A DNA stretch of 64,000 nt from Pseudomonas mandelii. GTDB lineage: Bacteria > Pseudomonadota > Gammaproteobacteria > Pseudomonadales > Pseudomonadaceae. The position numbers were made by a program, and so were the translations under genes. The notes below the pieces were generated by a model that made no database searches, had not been told where the DNA came from, and worked only from the letters and a program-made list of their open reading frames with translations. Each line of letters starts with the position of its first letter. The first letter of the stretch is position 1. Of the stretch, positions 55,391 to 64,000 are shown one piece after another. The stretch covers positions 154,136 through 218,135 of the forward strand of contig NZ_JAMYDU010000009.1 in the NCBI RefSeq assembly GCF_024138395.1, read 5' to 3'.

Positions 55391-56620
55391 ATGCCCGCCA
55401 CACTGTCCTTTTCCCTCAAACAGGCTCGGCGTCTGGCGCTGGCTGCCCAAGGGTTCAACGGGCGCCAGCCGCCAGCGGCGATCAAAGCGGTTCAGCTCAA
55501 CCGGCTGATCGAACGCCTGGGCATTCTGCAGATCGATTCGGTCAATGCGTTAGTGCGTTCGCACTACCTTCCCTTGTTTTCCCGTCTTGGCAATTACTCA
55601 TCCGACTTGCTTGATCAGGCTGCCTGGAGTCAGGGCCGTCGACGCACGTTGTTCGAATACTGGGGCCATGAAGCGTCTCTGTTGCCCTTATCGATGTACC
55701 CCTTGATGCGCTGGCGCATGCAGCGCGCGACTTGCGGCGAAGACATCTATCAGCAACTGGCGCGCTTCGGTCGTGAGCAGCAAGCCACGATTCGCCGCGT
55801 TCTGGCGTCGGTTCAGGAACTCGGTGCGCTGGGTGCGGGCAGCTTGTCGACCCGGCAGGAGCGGGCAGGGCCGTGGTGGGACTGGAGTGCGGAAAAGCAT
55901 GCTTTGGAATGGCTGTTCGCTGCCGGTGAAGTGACCGTGGCCGGTCGGCGCGGGTTCGAACGGCTTTATGATTTGCCGGAACGGGTGATTCCTTCGGCGA
56001 TACTTCAGCAACCCTTGCTCAGCGAGGCCGAGGCTCAGCGCGGTCTCTTGCTGCACGCCGCCAATGCGTTGGGCGTGGCGACGGAAAAGGACCTGCGGGA
56101 TTACTTTCGCTTGAACCCGGCAGACAGCCGACCGCGTCTGGCGGAGCTGGTCGAGGAGGGTGATTTGCTGGTGTGTGAGGTTGAAGGCTGGCGGCAACCG
56201 GCCTATTGCATGGCAGAGCCGAAAGTACCGCGCAAGGTCGAGGCCAGTGCGCTGCTTTCACCGTTCGATTCGCTGATCTGGGAACGCAGCCGTACCGAGC
56301 GACTATTCGATTTCCGTTATCGGCTGGAGATTTATACGCCACAGCACAAGCGCGTCTATGGCTATTACGTATTGCCGTTTTTGCACCATGAGCGAATTGC
56401 CGCGCGGGTCGACTTGCGCGCCGAACGGGGGTTGGGCCGGTTGGCGGTGCATGCCGTGCATGAGGAAGAGCCGGGGCTGGATGAGGCGGGGATGCTGGCG
56501 TTGGCGGTGAATCTGCGGCAGATGGCGGATTGGTTGGGGCTGGAGCAGATTCAATTGAATTGCCCGCGGGCGAGTGCGGCTCGGTTGCGAGTGGCATTGG
56601 TACAGATTGGTGGTGATTGA
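55391..56620 (+). CDS. YcaQ-family DNA glycosylase (winged-helix, DUF1006)
   Basis: 409 residues from ATG 55391 (AAGGAG six bases upstream). LGILQIDSVNALVRSHYLPLFSRLG holds the QxD catalytic motif (Gln47, Asp49) of the AlkZ/YcaQ family. WGHEASLLPL and SLIWERSRTERLFDFRYRLEIYTP are further family landmarks. Members unhook interstrand crosslinks or remove alkylated bases. The AlkX-like (crosslink) branch is suggested by length and motifs but not certain. Confidence 0.88.
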   Translation: MPATLSFSLKQARRLALAAQGFNGRQPPAAIKAVQLNRLIERLGILQIDSVNALVRSHYLPLFSRLGNYSSDLLDQAAWSQGRRRTLFEYWGHEASLLPLSMYPLMRWRMQRATCGEDIYQQLARFGREQQATIRRVLASVQELGALGAGSLSTRQERAGPWWDWSAEKHALEWLFAAGEVTVAGRRGFERLYDLPERVIPSAILQQPLLSEAEAQRGLLLHAANALGVATEKDLRDYFRLNPADSRPRLAELVEEGDLLVCEVEGWRQPAYCMAEPKVPRKVEASALLSPFDSLIWERSRTERLFDFRYRLEIYTPQHKRVYGYYVLPFLHHERIAARVDLRAERGLGRLAVHAVHEEEPGLDEAGMLALAVNLRQMADWLGLEQIQLNCPRASAARLRVALVQIGGD

Positions 56621-56623
56621 GCC

Positions 56624-56724
56624 GACGCCATCGCGGGCAAGCCCGCTCCCACAATGATCACGTCGTTCACAAATTATGTGTCTGGCGCTAACCCTGTGGG
56701 AGCGGGCTTGCCCGCGATGGCGTC
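56624..56724. repeat. Paired REP palindrome with extended stem
   Basis: GACGCCATCGCGGGCAAGCC and GGCTTGCCCGCGATGGCGTC arms extend beyond the usual REP core. Located between two convergent genes. Confidence 0.88.
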
Positions 56725-56751
56725 GTGTCAGGCAACCAAAGACTTACTGAC

Positions 56752-58098
56752 TCACCGCCGAACCTGCTTCAGGGTTTCAGCAATCAAAAACGCCAATTCC
56801 AGCGACTGATCGGCATTCATCCGCGGGTCGCAGTGGGTGTGGTAACGATCCGACAAGCCATCCTCGGTAATCGGCCGCGCGCCGCCGATGCATTCGGTGA
56901 CGTTCTGCCCGGTCATTTCGATGTGGATGCCGCCGGCATAACTGCCTTCCGCCTCGTGAACCTGGAAGAACTGTTTCACCTCGCCAAGAATCTGCGCGAA
57001 GTCGCGGGTCTTATAGCCGCTGCTGGCCTTGATGGTGTTGCCGTGCATCGGGTCGGAACTCCAAAGCACCTGCTTGCCTTCGCGCTGCACCGCGCGGATC
57101 AGCTGTGGCAGGTGATCGCCGACCTTGTTCGCGCCCATCCGCGCAATCAGGTTCAGGCGACCCGGGTCGTTGTCCGGGTTGAGCACATCGATCAGGCGAA
57201 TCAGGTCTTCGGGGTTCATGCTCGGGCCGACCTTCACGCCGATCGGGTTGTGCACCCCGCGCAGGAACTCGACATGCGCGCCGTTCAGTTGACGAGTACG
57301 GTCGCCGATCCACAGCATGTGGGCCGAGCAATCGTAGTAATCATTGGTCAGGCTGTCGCGACGCACGAAGGCTTCTTCGTAGTTAAGCAGCAGCGCTTCA
57401 TGGGCGGTGAAAAAACTGGTTTCGCGCAGTTGTGGTGAACTGTCCATGCCGCAGGCGCGCATGAAGGCCAGGGTCTCATCGATGCGATCGGCCAGATGGC
57501 TGTACTTCTCGGCCAGCGCCGAGTTGGCGATGAAATCCAGGTTCCACTTGTGCACCTGATGCAGGTCGGCAAAGCCGCCTTGGGCGAAGGCACGCAACAG
57601 GTTCAGGGTTGCCGTGGACTGGTGATAAGACTGCAGCAGACGTTCCGGGTCCGGCACGCGGCTTTTTTCGTCGAAACCGATGCCGTTGACGATGTCGCCA
57701 CGGTAGGCCGGCAGCGTCACGCCATTGATGGTTTCATCGTTGGCCGAACGGGGTTTGGCGAACTGGCCGGCCATGCGTCCGACTTTGACCACCGGGCAAC
57801 CGGCGGCGAAGGTCATGACGATCGCCATCTGCAGCAACACTTTAAACGTGTCACGAATTTTCGCGGCGGAGAATTCGGCGAAGCTTTCGGCGCAGTCGCC
57901 GCCTTGCAACAGAAACGCCCGGCCCTGGGTCACTTCGGCAAACTGACGACGCAACTCCCGGGCTTCACCGGCAAACACCAGCGGCGGATAGCTCGCCAGG
58001 GTTTGCTCGACATGCAGCAAATGCGCCGCGTCGGGGTATTGGGGTTGTTGCTGGATCGGCAGGGCGCGCCAGCTGTCAGGGCTCCAGGGTTGGCTCAT
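56752..58098 (-). CDS. 3-deoxy-7-phosphoheptulonate synthase, class II
   Basis: 448 residues of the plant/actinobacterial type. [66 protein letters not shown] and SSDPMHGNT are the defining stretches, with Cys, His, Glu and Asp as metal ligands. It is the same reaction as the class I enzyme at 41188. Class II enzymes in pseudomonads may serve secondary metabolism or constitutive supply; which applies here cannot be told. Confidence 0.94.
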   Translation of the reverse strand: MSQPWSPDSWRALPIQQQPQYPDAAHLLHVEQTLASYPPLVFAGEARELRRQFAEVTQGRAFLLQGGDCAESFAEFSAAKIRDTFKVLLQMAIVMTFAAGCPVVKVGRMAGQFAKPRSANDETINGVTLPAYRGDIVNGIGFDEKSRVPDPERLLQSYHQSTATLNLLRAFAQGGFADLHQVHKWNLDFIANSALAEKYSHLADRIDETLAFMRACGMDSSPQLRETSFFTAHEALLLNYEEAFVRRDSLTNDYYDCSAHMLWIGDRTRQLNGAHVEFLRGVHNPIGVKVGPSMNPEDLIRLIDVLNPDNDPGRLNLIARMGANKVGDHLPQLIRAVQREGKQVLWSSDPMHGNTIKASSGYKTRDFAQILGEVKQFFQVHEAEGSYAGGIHIEMTGQNVTECIGGARPITEDGLSDRYHTHCDPRMNADQSLELAFLIAETLKQVRR

Positions 58099-58261
58099 TG
58101 CAGTCTCTAGTGTTTTACGCTCGGACGGTTATGTTATCAGCAATTAGTGCGTGACCTGTTCCCGTCGCTTCGCGGACAATCGGGCCTTTGCCGCGCTACC
58201 CACGCGGTCTTATTGCACTGCTATTTATTACATTGCAGGCCCGGTGACATCAGGAGACGAA

Positions 58262-59017
58262 ATGACTGAGGAGCGCGTCGAGCATCTGCTCGCCGAGGTA
58301 CAGGATGAATTCGGCGTGATTCGCGTGCTGGAAGTGGCCGATTACCGTTTTCTGGAGTTCGGTGATGCCATCGAACAGAGCTGCGTATTCACCGCCGATC
58401 CGAGCTGGCTCGAATACGATTACACCCGGGCGATGCTGATTGGCGCGCTGTGCCACGAACAGCCGGAAAGCGCGCTGTTCCTCGGGCTCGGCGCCGGTAC
58501 TCTGACTCAAGCCTGTCTTAAGTTCCTGCCGCTGGAAGATGTCGAAGCCATCGAATTGCGCCCGGATGTACCGCGCCTGGCCATCGAATACCTCGGGCTG
58601 GATGACGATCCACGGCTGTACATCCGCGTCGGCGATGCCCTGGAGTTGCTCGATACGGCTGAATCGGCCGATCTGATTTTCGTCGACCTCTATACCGATG
58701 TCGGGCCGGGTGTCGGGCATCTGGCCTGGGGTTTTTTGGAAAACTGTCAGAAACGGTTGAATCCGGGTGGCTGGCTGGTGATCAACCAGTGGGCCACCGA
58801 CGATGGTCGACCGTTGGGGGCGGCGTTGTTGCGCGGTCTTTATCACCGGCATTACTGGGAACTGCCAGTGAAGGAGGGCAACGTGATTCTGATCGTGCCA
58901 TCGGAGCTGGATCAGGAACTGAATATGGATGGGCTGATCGCGCGGGCTGAAGGCTTGGCGCCGCAATTGGGGTATTCGTTGCAGTCGTTGATCAAGGCGA
59001 TTCGGCCGGCGACATAG
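58262..59017 (+). CDS. Spermidine synthase-like methyltransferase-fold protein
   Basis: 251 residues from ATG 58262 (AGGAGACGA upstream). A Rossmann core has SALFLGLGAGTLTQACLKFLP as motif I, EAIELRP as the acidic strand end, and DLIFVDLYTD. These follow the SpeE layout, but the aminopropyltransferase polyamine residues are not convincingly present. It is a common orphan in pseudomonads; the reaction is unknown. Confidence 0.8.
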   Translation: MTEERVEHLLAEVQDEFGVIRVLEVADYRFLEFGDAIEQSCVFTADPSWLEYDYTRAMLIGALCHEQPESALFLGLGAGTLTQACLKFLPLEDVEAIELRPDVPRLAIEYLGLDDDPRLYIRVGDALELLDTAESADLIFVDLYTDVGPGVGHLAWGFLENCQKRLNPGGWLVINQWATDDGRPLGAALLRGLYHRHYWELPVKEGNVILIVPSELDQELNMDGLIARAEGLAPQLGYSLQSLIKAIRPAT

Positions 59018-59040
59018 AGGGTGGTTGGTCTTTAGGGCCT

Positions 59041-59109
59041 CTTCGCGGGCAAGCCTCGCTCCTACAGGATGTGCGTAGCCATTGTAGGAGCGAGGCTTGC
59101 CCGCGAAGG
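59041..59109. repeat. Paired REP palindrome
   Basis: CTTCGCGGGCAAGCCTCGCTCCTACA and TGTAGGAGCGAGGCTTGCCCGCGAAGG between convergent genes. Confidence 0.88.
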
Positions 59110-59132
59110 CTTCCTTCCCGTCAACACATCCC

Positions 59133-59924
59133 TCAAAGCCCTTTGAAAACCCCCGGCCGCTTCTCGATCATCGACCGTACACCCTCCTTGGCATCTTCGC
59201 TGTTCAGCAATTTCTTCACCTGCGCCGGCAAGGCCTGCGCTGCCGCCATTTCCCCTTCATAGCGCGCCTGCCGGGCCGACATCAGCGTTGCCTGAACCCC
59301 CAGCGGCGCCTGCCGGGCAATCCGTTCAGCCAGTTCAATGGCCCGCGGCAATAAATCCTCGCTGGCCATGACCTCCTGCACCAACCCCAGATGCAAGGCG
59401 TCATGAGCGTCGAATTCATCGCCAGTAAGCAGCCAGCGCATCGCATTGCCCCAGCCGGCGACCTGATGCAGGCGCAAAGTGGCGCCGCCGAACGGGAAGA
59501 TCCCGCGCTGCACTTCCTTCTGGGCAAAACGGGTATTGCTGGCGCACAGGTTGATATCGGCAGCCAGCATCAATTCGATGCCAACGGTCAGGCAGTAGCC
59601 TTGCGCCGCGACAATCACTGGTTTGCTGACCCTGGGGCCTGCGAGCACGCCCCATGGGTCGCAGCCACCGGGCGGTGCCTGCCAGCCTTCGGCCAGGGCC
59701 GCGCCGGCGCTGATCAGATCGAGCCCGGCAGTGAAATGCTCACCATGACCGAACACCACCGCGACCCGCGCCTCGCTGTCGGCCTCGAACTCGCCATAGG
59801 CCAGGCTGAGTGCGTTGAGCAGGTCGAGGTCGAAGGCATTGCGTTTGGCCACCCGATCCAGGCCGATCATCAGGACATGGCCGTGTCGTTCACGGGTTAC
59901 ACGACTGGGGCTGGGCTGATTCAT
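59133..59924 (-). CDS. Enoyl-CoA hydratase/isomerase (crotonase) family protein
   Basis: 263 residues from ATG 59924 (GAGGAAATGCCCC upstream). Crotonase landmarks are LDRVAKRNAFD, FTAGLDL for the first oxyanion strand and AAQGYCLTVGIELMLAADINLCASNTRFAQKEVQRGIFPFGG. The usual two catalytic Glu of hydratases are replaced in part (GIELMLA retains one), so hydratase activity is not assured. Substrate unknown. Confidence 0.85.
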   Translation of the reverse strand: MNQPSPSRVTRERHGHVLMIGLDRVAKRNAFDLDLLNALSLAYGEFEADSEARVAVVFGHGEHFTAGLDLISAGAALAEGWQAPPGGCDPWGVLAGPRVSKPVIVAAQGYCLTVGIELMLAADINLCASNTRFAQKEVQRGIFPFGGATLRLHQVAGWGNAMRWLLTGDEFDAHDALHLGLVQEVMASEDLLPRAIELAERIARQAPLGVQATLMSARQARYEGEMAAAQALPAQVKKLLNSEDAKEGVRSMIEKRPGVFKGL

Positions 59925-60131
59925 GGGGCATTTCCTCGGGCGGGAAGGGGCGGGAAGGGATATGTGAGACCGCAGGTCTGCGTCACAAGAGTGAACCGTT
60001 TTAGCGCCATCGTCAGCAGGGCCGGGCCTTTGCAAAATAGACCGTCGCGCGATTATCCGCAAAGCCCGTGACACAACGCTGTACGTCGGTTTTTTCCGAT
60101 AAAAAAAGCTCCCTTTTTGGGCGAATTCCGG

Positions 60132-60137
60132 TATAGT
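60132..60137 (+). promoter_or_regulatory. Candidate deaD -10 box
   Basis: TATAGT in the context CCGGTATAGTGCGCGCC, giving a leader of about 210 bases. No strong -35 was found, though the upstream T-rich stretch may help. Confidence 0.45.
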
Positions 60138-60181
60138 GCGCGCCGGCCTTTAACCTGGCCGCGTTTAGGTAGCGCAATTCC

Positions 60182-60359
60182 CCGAAGTCAGCTTCGGCTG
60201 CACGTCCGCACAGCGGACTCTTCCTTGACGAATCTTTTTCATTCATTCGTTTTCGCAAATCCCCGCCGACAAAGCAGCCAGGGCGACTCTTGAGTCTTAC
60301 ACGGCATGCGCAGCTTTGGAGCATGGGTCTTTGCGGATGCACTTAGAGGCAGACCCATG
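60182..60359 (+). promoter_or_regulatory. Structured 5' leader of deaD with start codon in a stem
   Basis: Two short hairpins, CCGAAG/CTTCGG (60182-60197) and GTCCGC/GCGGAC (60204-60218), precede a perfect 9-bp stem. CATGGGTCT (60322-60330) pairs with AGACCCATG (60351-60359), whose last three bases are the deaD start codon. The 20-base loop contains the AGAGG ribosome site. Cold-shock helicase mRNAs in other bacteria have long regulatory leaders. Confidence 0.6.
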
Positions 60360-62030
60360 ACCCAGGAAACCGGCGGCTTCGCCGCTTTTAATCTTAATCC
60401 GAATATTCTTGCAGCCGTCATTGCGACCGGCTACGAAGAACCTTCGGCTATTCAGCAGCAATCGATCCCGATCATCATGGCCGGCCACGACATGATTGGC
60501 CAAGCGCAAACCGGTACGGGTAAAACCGCCGCGTTCGCCCTGCCGATCCTGCACCGCATCGATCCTGCCAAGCGCGAGCCGCAAGCCCTGATCCTGGCGC
60601 CAACCCGTGAGTTGGCGCTGCAAGTAGCAACCGCTTTCGAAACCTACGCCAAGCAAATGCCTGGTGTTACCGTTGTGGCCGTTTACGGCGGCGCGCCTAT
60701 GGGCCCACAACTGAAAGCAATCCGTAATGGCGCACAGATCGTTGTCGCCACGCCGGGCCGTCTGTGCGACCACCTGCGTCGCGACGAAAAAGTTCTGGCT
60801 ACCGTGAACCACCTGGTTCTCGACGAAGCCGATGAAATGCTCAAACTGGGTTTCATGGACGACCTCGAAGTCATCTTCAAGGCCCTGCCAGCAACCCGTC
60901 AGACCGTATTGTTCTCGGCCACCCTGCCGCAGTCGATCCGTGCCATTGCCGAACGCCATCTGCGCGATCCGCAACACGTGAAGATCCAGACCAAGACTCA
61001 GACCGTTACCGCGATCGAACAGGCTCACCTGTTGGTTCACGCTGACCAGAAGACCTCGGCTGTATTGAGCCTGCTGGAAGTGGAAGATTTCGACGCCCTG
61101 ATCATGTTCGTGCGCACCAAGCAAGCGACCCTGGACCTGGCCAGCGCCCTGGAAGCCAAAGGCTACAAAGCCGCTGCGCTGAACGGTGACATTGCTCAGA
61201 ACCAGCGTGAGCGCGTGATCGAATCCCTCAAGGATGGCCGTCTGGACATCGTTGTGGCGACCGACGTTGCCGCTCGTGGTCTGGACGTTCCGCGCATCAC
61301 TCACGTGTTCAACGTTGACATGCCGTACGATCCTGAGTCCTACGTTCACCGTATCGGCCGTACCGGCCGTGCCGGTCGCGAAGGTCGCGCACTGCTGCTG
61401 GTGACTCCGCGTGAGCGCCGCATGCTGCAAGTGATCGAGCGTGTAACCGGTCAGAAGGTTGCCGAAGTTCGTCTGCCGGACGCCCAAGCCGTTCTCGATG
61501 CCCGCATCAAGAAACTGACCAACAGCCTGTCGCCGCTGGTCGCTGATGCCGAATCGACTCACGGTGATCTGCTGGATCGCCTGACCGCCGACATCGGTTG
61601 CACCCCGCGTGCACTGGCCGCTGCTCTGCTGCGCAAGGCAACCAACGCTCAGGCGCTGACCCTGGCCGCAATCGAGAAAGAACGTCCATTGGTGCCGAAC
61701 AATGCACCGCGTGGCGATCGTCCAGAGCGTACCGGTGATCGTCCGGACCGTGGTGATCGCGAGCGTCGTGCTCCGGTTCCATTGGCCGAAGGTCGTGCTC
61801 GTTGCCGTACCGCGCTGGGTGCGCGTGATGGTATCGCTGCCAAGAACCTGCTGGGCGCCATCCTGAATGAAGGCGGTTTGGCGCGTGAAGCCATCGGTCG
61901 CATCCAGGTGCGTGACAGCTTCAGCCTTGTCGAGCTGCCGGAAGATGGTCTGGAGAAACTTCTGACCAAGCTGAAGGACACTCGCGTTGCCGGTAAGCAG
62001 TTGAAGCTGCGTCGCTATCGCGAAGATTGA
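60357..62030 (+). CDS. deaD: DEAD-box ATP-dependent RNA helicase DeaD/CsdA
   Basis: 557 residues from ATG 60357. Helicase motifs in order: Q motif (GYEEPSAIQQQSIP), AQTGTGKT (50-57), PTREL, TPGRL, DEAD (156-159), SAT, ARGLD and HRIGRTGR. After the two RecA domains comes a DeaD C-terminal region with an Arg/Asp-rich linker (GDRPERTGDRPDRGDRERR) and a DbpA-like RNA-binding domain (RCRTALGARDGI...KLRRYRED). It acts in ribosome assembly and RNA decay, especially in the cold. Confidence 0.94.
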   Translation: MTQETGGFAAFNLNPNILAAVIATGYEEPSAIQQQSIPIIMAGHDMIGQAQTGTGKTAAFALPILHRIDPAKREPQALILAPTRELALQVATAFETYAKQMPGVTVVAVYGGAPMGPQLKAIRNGAQIVVATPGRLCDHLRRDEKVLATVNHLVLDEADEMLKLGFMDDLEVIFKALPATRQTVLFSATLPQSIRAIAERHLRDPQHVKIQTKTQTVTAIEQAHLLVHADQKTSAVLSLLEVEDFDALIMFVRTKQATLDLASALEAKGYKAAALNGDIAQNQRERVIESLKDGRLDIVVATDVAARGLDVPRITHVFNVDMPYDPESYVHRIGRTGRAGREGRALLLVTPRERRMLQVIERVTGQKVAEVRLPDAQAVLDARIKKLTNSLSPLVADAESTHGDLLDRLTADIGCTPRALAAALLRKATNAQALTLAAIEKERPLVPNNAPRGDRPERTGDRPDRGDRERRAPVPLAEGRARCRTALGARDGIAAKNLLGAILNEGGLAREAIGRIQVRDSFSLVELPEDGLEKLLTKLKDTRVAGKQLKLRRYRED

Positions 62031-62060
62031 TCCGCTCTTGGGCTGATTGATCGAACATAA

Positions 62061-62091
62061 AAAATCCCCGACTGGTTCGGGGATTTTTTTT
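62061..62091 (+). terminator. Terminator of deaD
   Basis: AATCCCCGA/TCGGGGATT stem and a run of T, about 35 bases after the stop. Confidence 0.9.
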
Positions 62092-62100
62092 GCCTGAAAA

Positions 62101-62209
62101 AAGATCGCAGCCTCGTTTCACTCGACAGCTCCTACAGGAATGTCGTCGAGCGCGGTCAATGTAGGAGCTGCCGAAGGCTCGGGCCGCGTTCGGACGATCT
62201 TTTGATCTT
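62101..62209. repeat. Inverted intergenic repeat (CAGCTCCTAC / GTAGGAGCTG type)
   Basis: AAGATCGCAGCCTCGTTTCACTCG...CAGCTCCTACAGG is mirrored by GTAGGAGCTGCCGAAGGCTCGGGCC...GATCTTTTGATCTT. Imperfect arms, same family as 13979-14070. Confidence 0.75.
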
Positions 62210-62213
62210 GACG

Positions 62214-62981
62214 TTATCCGAACCGATAAATGTCCATTCCCAGCGCCCCCATGGTGAACCCCTGGTGCGCAATGCTGAACTCACCCCCAGCCCCACGGGC
62301 AAAATACAGCGGCAGCAGATGCTCGTCACTCGGATGGTTGCGCACGGCATTCGGAGCTTGCCGGCGATAGTCGTGCAACGCGGCTTCGTCGTTCGCTTCG
62401 AGTTTCTCGATCATCCAGTCGCGAAACGCCTTGGCCCAGGGTTCGACGCTTTCCGGGCCGGCGTGCCAGTCCAGTTCGCGCAGGTTGTGGGTGATGCTGC
62501 CGGAGCCGATCAACAGCACACCGTGTTCGCGCAGGCTGGCCAAGGCATGGCCGACGCGGGTTTGCAGGGCAGGGCCGCCACGGGTGGGCAGCGAAACCTG
62601 CACCACCGGGATGTCAGCCTGCGGATACATCAACGACAAGGGTACCCAAACGCCATGGTCGAACGGTCGCTGGGTGTCGATGCGTGCCGGCAGGCCATCG
62701 GCCTTCAGCAGCTCGACCACCTCCACCGCCAGTTGCGGATTGCCGGGGGCCGGGTATTGCACTTCGAACAAGGCCTGCGGGAATCCGCCGAAGTCATGCC
62801 AGGTTTCAGGCTGAAGGTTGCCGCTGACCAGCAGTTCGCTGCTTTCCCAGTGTGCGGAAACCATCACGATGGCTTTGGGTTTCGGTAATGCTGCGGCCAG
62901 ACGCGTGAGGGCCGGTCCGCTGGCGCCGGGTTCCAGGGCTAGCATCGGGGAGCCATGAGAGATATACAGGCTGGGGAACAT
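62214..62981 (-). CDS. DODA-type extradiol ring-opening dioxygenase (YgiD-like)
   Basis: 255 residues. LYISHGSP, VMVSAHWES, FDHGVWVPLSLMYPQADIPVVQVSL and GSGSITHNLREL contain the His residues that bind the metal in the LigB/DODA family. It is predicted to open catechol rings such as L-DOPA; the natural substrate is unknown. It is divergent from tpm, 103 bases apart. Confidence 0.88.
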   Translation of the reverse strand: MFPSLYISHGSPMLALEPGASGPALTRLAAALPKPKAIVMVSAHWESSELLVSGNLQPETWHDFGGFPQALFEVQYPAPGNPQLAVEVVELLKADGLPARIDTQRPFDHGVWVPLSLMYPQADIPVVQVSLPTRGGPALQTRVGHALASLREHGVLLIGSGSITHNLRELDWHAGPESVEPWAKAFRDWMIEKLEANDEAALHDYRRQAPNAVRNHPSDEHLLPLYFARGAGGEFSIAHQGFTMGALGMDIYRFG

Positions 62982-63084
62982 GAATGAGCTCCTGAGAGTA
63001 AGATGGCACCATCTTCAGTCAGATCATTGATCTAAATCTAATATAAGTTTTAGGGTCTTTTGATCGAATTTTTCGGGGTTAATT

Positions 63085-63741
63085 ATGCAGCCGGAGTTTT
63101 GGCACAAACGATGGGCGTCGAATCAGATCGGCTTTCATCTGCCGGAAGTGAATCCTTATCTGCAACGGTTCTGGCCCGCGTTAGGCCTGGAAGAGGGCGC
63201 TCGCGTGCTGGTGCCTTTGTGTGGGAAAAGTCTGGATCTGTTGTGGCTGGCGCACCAAGGTCATGAGGTCTTGGGGGTTGAGCTGTCGGAAAAGGCCGTG
63301 GAGGATTTTTTCAGTGAGCATCAATTTGACCCGGACGTCAGTGAGCAGGGACCGTTCAAGGTCTACCGCGCCGGTTCAATCGAGTTGTGGTGTGGCGATT
63401 TCTTTGAGCTGACGGCAGGCGATGTCGCCGACTGCAGCGGGTTGTACGACCGCGCGGCATTGATCGCCTTGCCGCCGGCGATGCGAGAGCAATACGCGGC
63501 TCATCTGATTCGGATTCTGCCGAAGGATGCTTCAGGGCTTTTGATTACGCTGGATTACGACCAGGCGCAAATGGCCGGGCCGCCGTTTGCTGTGCTTGAT
63601 GATGAAGTGCAGCGGTTGTTCGGCAATGTGTGGGCGCTGAAGATTCTGGAAGACCAAGACGTTCTGGGTGAGAGCTGGAAGTTTCTTGAGGCCGGTGTGA
63701 CACGGCTTGAAGAGCGGGTTTATCGGGTTTCCAGCCATTAA
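63085..63741 (+). CDS. tpm: Thiopurine S-methyltransferase Tpm
   Basis: 218 residues. [22 protein letters not shown] at the N-terminus, [36 protein letters not shown] as the SAM site and [18 protein letters not shown] are the TPMT signature. Bacterial Tpm is known for methylating selenium and tellurium oxyanions. TGTAGC-free upstream DNA has GGGGTTAAT before ATG. Confidence 0.95.
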   Translation: MQPEFWHKRWASNQIGFHLPEVNPYLQRFWPALGLEEGARVLVPLCGKSLDLLWLAHQGHEVLGVELSEKAVEDFFSEHQFDPDVSEQGPFKVYRAGSIELWCGDFFELTAGDVADCSGLYDRAALIALPPAMREQYAAHLIRILPKDASGLLITLDYDQAQMAGPPFAVLDDEVQRLFGNVWALKILEDQDVLGESWKFLEAGVTRLEERVYRVSSH

Positions 63742-63758
63742 GGTGTGTTGAGTTTGCT

Positions 63759-63853
63759 GGCCTCTTCGCGGGCAAGCCTCGCTCCTACAGGGTTGGTGTC
63801 GATCTTGAAATCAGCGTGGACCTGTAGGAGCGAGGCTTGCCCGCGAAGAGGCC
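63759..63853. repeat. Paired REP palindrome
   Basis: GGCCTCTTCGCGGGCAAGCC...TCGCTCCTACAGG and its reverse complement ending GCGAAGAGGCC, immediately downstream of tpm. Confidence 0.88.
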
Positions 63854-63882
63854 CTGAAGAGCACCGCACGAATCAAACAGAC

Positions 63883-63916
63883 AAAAAAAGGCCCGCATCG
63901 CTGCGGGCCTTTTTTT
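63883..63916. terminator. Bidirectional terminator
   Basis: Seven A, AGGCCCGCA, a TCGC loop, TGCGGGCCT and six T. It serves tpm on the plus strand and the incoming minus-strand gene, whose stop codon abuts it. Confidence 0.88.
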
Positions 63917-64000
63917 AGTGCAGTGTCTCGTCCTGAATAAGGTTTACACCTTCTGACTTCTTATCAGGAAGGTGCAATGGATACGGGCGCAAAACGCAGT
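63915..64000 (-). CDS. C-terminal end of an unidentified protein (cut by window edge)
   Basis: The minus strand is open from base 64000 to a TAA at 63915-63917 and would encode CVLRPYPLHLPDKK then SEGVNLIQDETLH. The stop is fused to a strong terminator, as expected for a true gene end. Twenty-eight residues are too few to identify. A competing plus-strand ATG at 63977 with AGGAAGG upstream (MDTGAKRS...) also runs off the window and cannot be excluded. Confidence 0.5.
   Translation of the reverse strand, partial: CVLRPYPLHLPDKKSEGVNLIQDETLH

Overview
The window is chromosomal DNA from a Pseudomonas, most likely of the P. fluorescens group. The evidence is the gene content (oprI, cysB, earP-efp, kdpFABCDE, greB, tpm, ohr-ohrR), the high-GC codon use from about 7 kb onward, and many paired REP-type palindromes with the arms GTGGGAGCGGGCTTGCCCGCG or GTAGGAGCGAGGCTTGCCCGCGAAG. 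No rRNA, tRNA, CRISPR array, prophage or intact insertion sequence was seen.

1-9.7 kb: edge of an O-polysaccharide locus. A compact, visibly AT-richer minus-strand operon encodes an ABC exporter (wzm-wzt), a polysaccharide pyruvyltransferase-like protein with a repeat-bearing coiled-coil tail, a GT2 glycosyltransferase and a rhamnosyltransferase cut by the window edge. A decayed IS66 transposase and a second GT2 gene follow. Then comes wbpM on the plus strand and a ComEA-like helix-hairpin-helix protein.

9.8-24 kb: an SDR/KAS II pair, a GntR regulator with a DUF1989 protein, an ethanolamine-type permease facing them, and the complete potassium locus kdpF-A-B-C-D-E, in which REP pairs separate kdpB from kdpC and kdpC from kdpD.

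24-40 kb: housekeeping genes. These are an RssA-type patatin, a CHAD protein, a thioesterase, an MCP, TatD, an MltF-like transglycosylase, DoxX, greB, the tesA/ybbA/ybbP set, an L,D-transpeptidase and oprI. A consensus promoter at 32675 runs into an RNA leader with the landmarks of the SAM-II/SAM-V pseudoknot riboswitches, in front of a 102-residue protein that resembles only the distal part of a methyltransferase. This is the most unusual item in the window.

40.8-48 kb: GNAT, class I DAHP synthase, PilZ, thioredoxin-like, ketopantoate reductase-like, 5'-nucleotidase, universal stress protein, cysB and a GreA/B-like factor. 48-64 kb: earP and efp (EF-P rhamnosylation, which draws on the same dTDP-rhamnose as O-antigen synthesis), ohr and ohrR with a candidate operator, LysR regulators, TauE, a DUF1127 protein, a YcaQ-type glycosylase, class II DAHP synthase, a spermidine-synthase-like methyltransferase fold, a crotonase, deaD with a structured leader whose start codon lies in a perfect stem, a DODA dioxygenase, tpm and the C-terminus of one more gene.

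All functional calls rest on motif recognition by eye; no database search was run.
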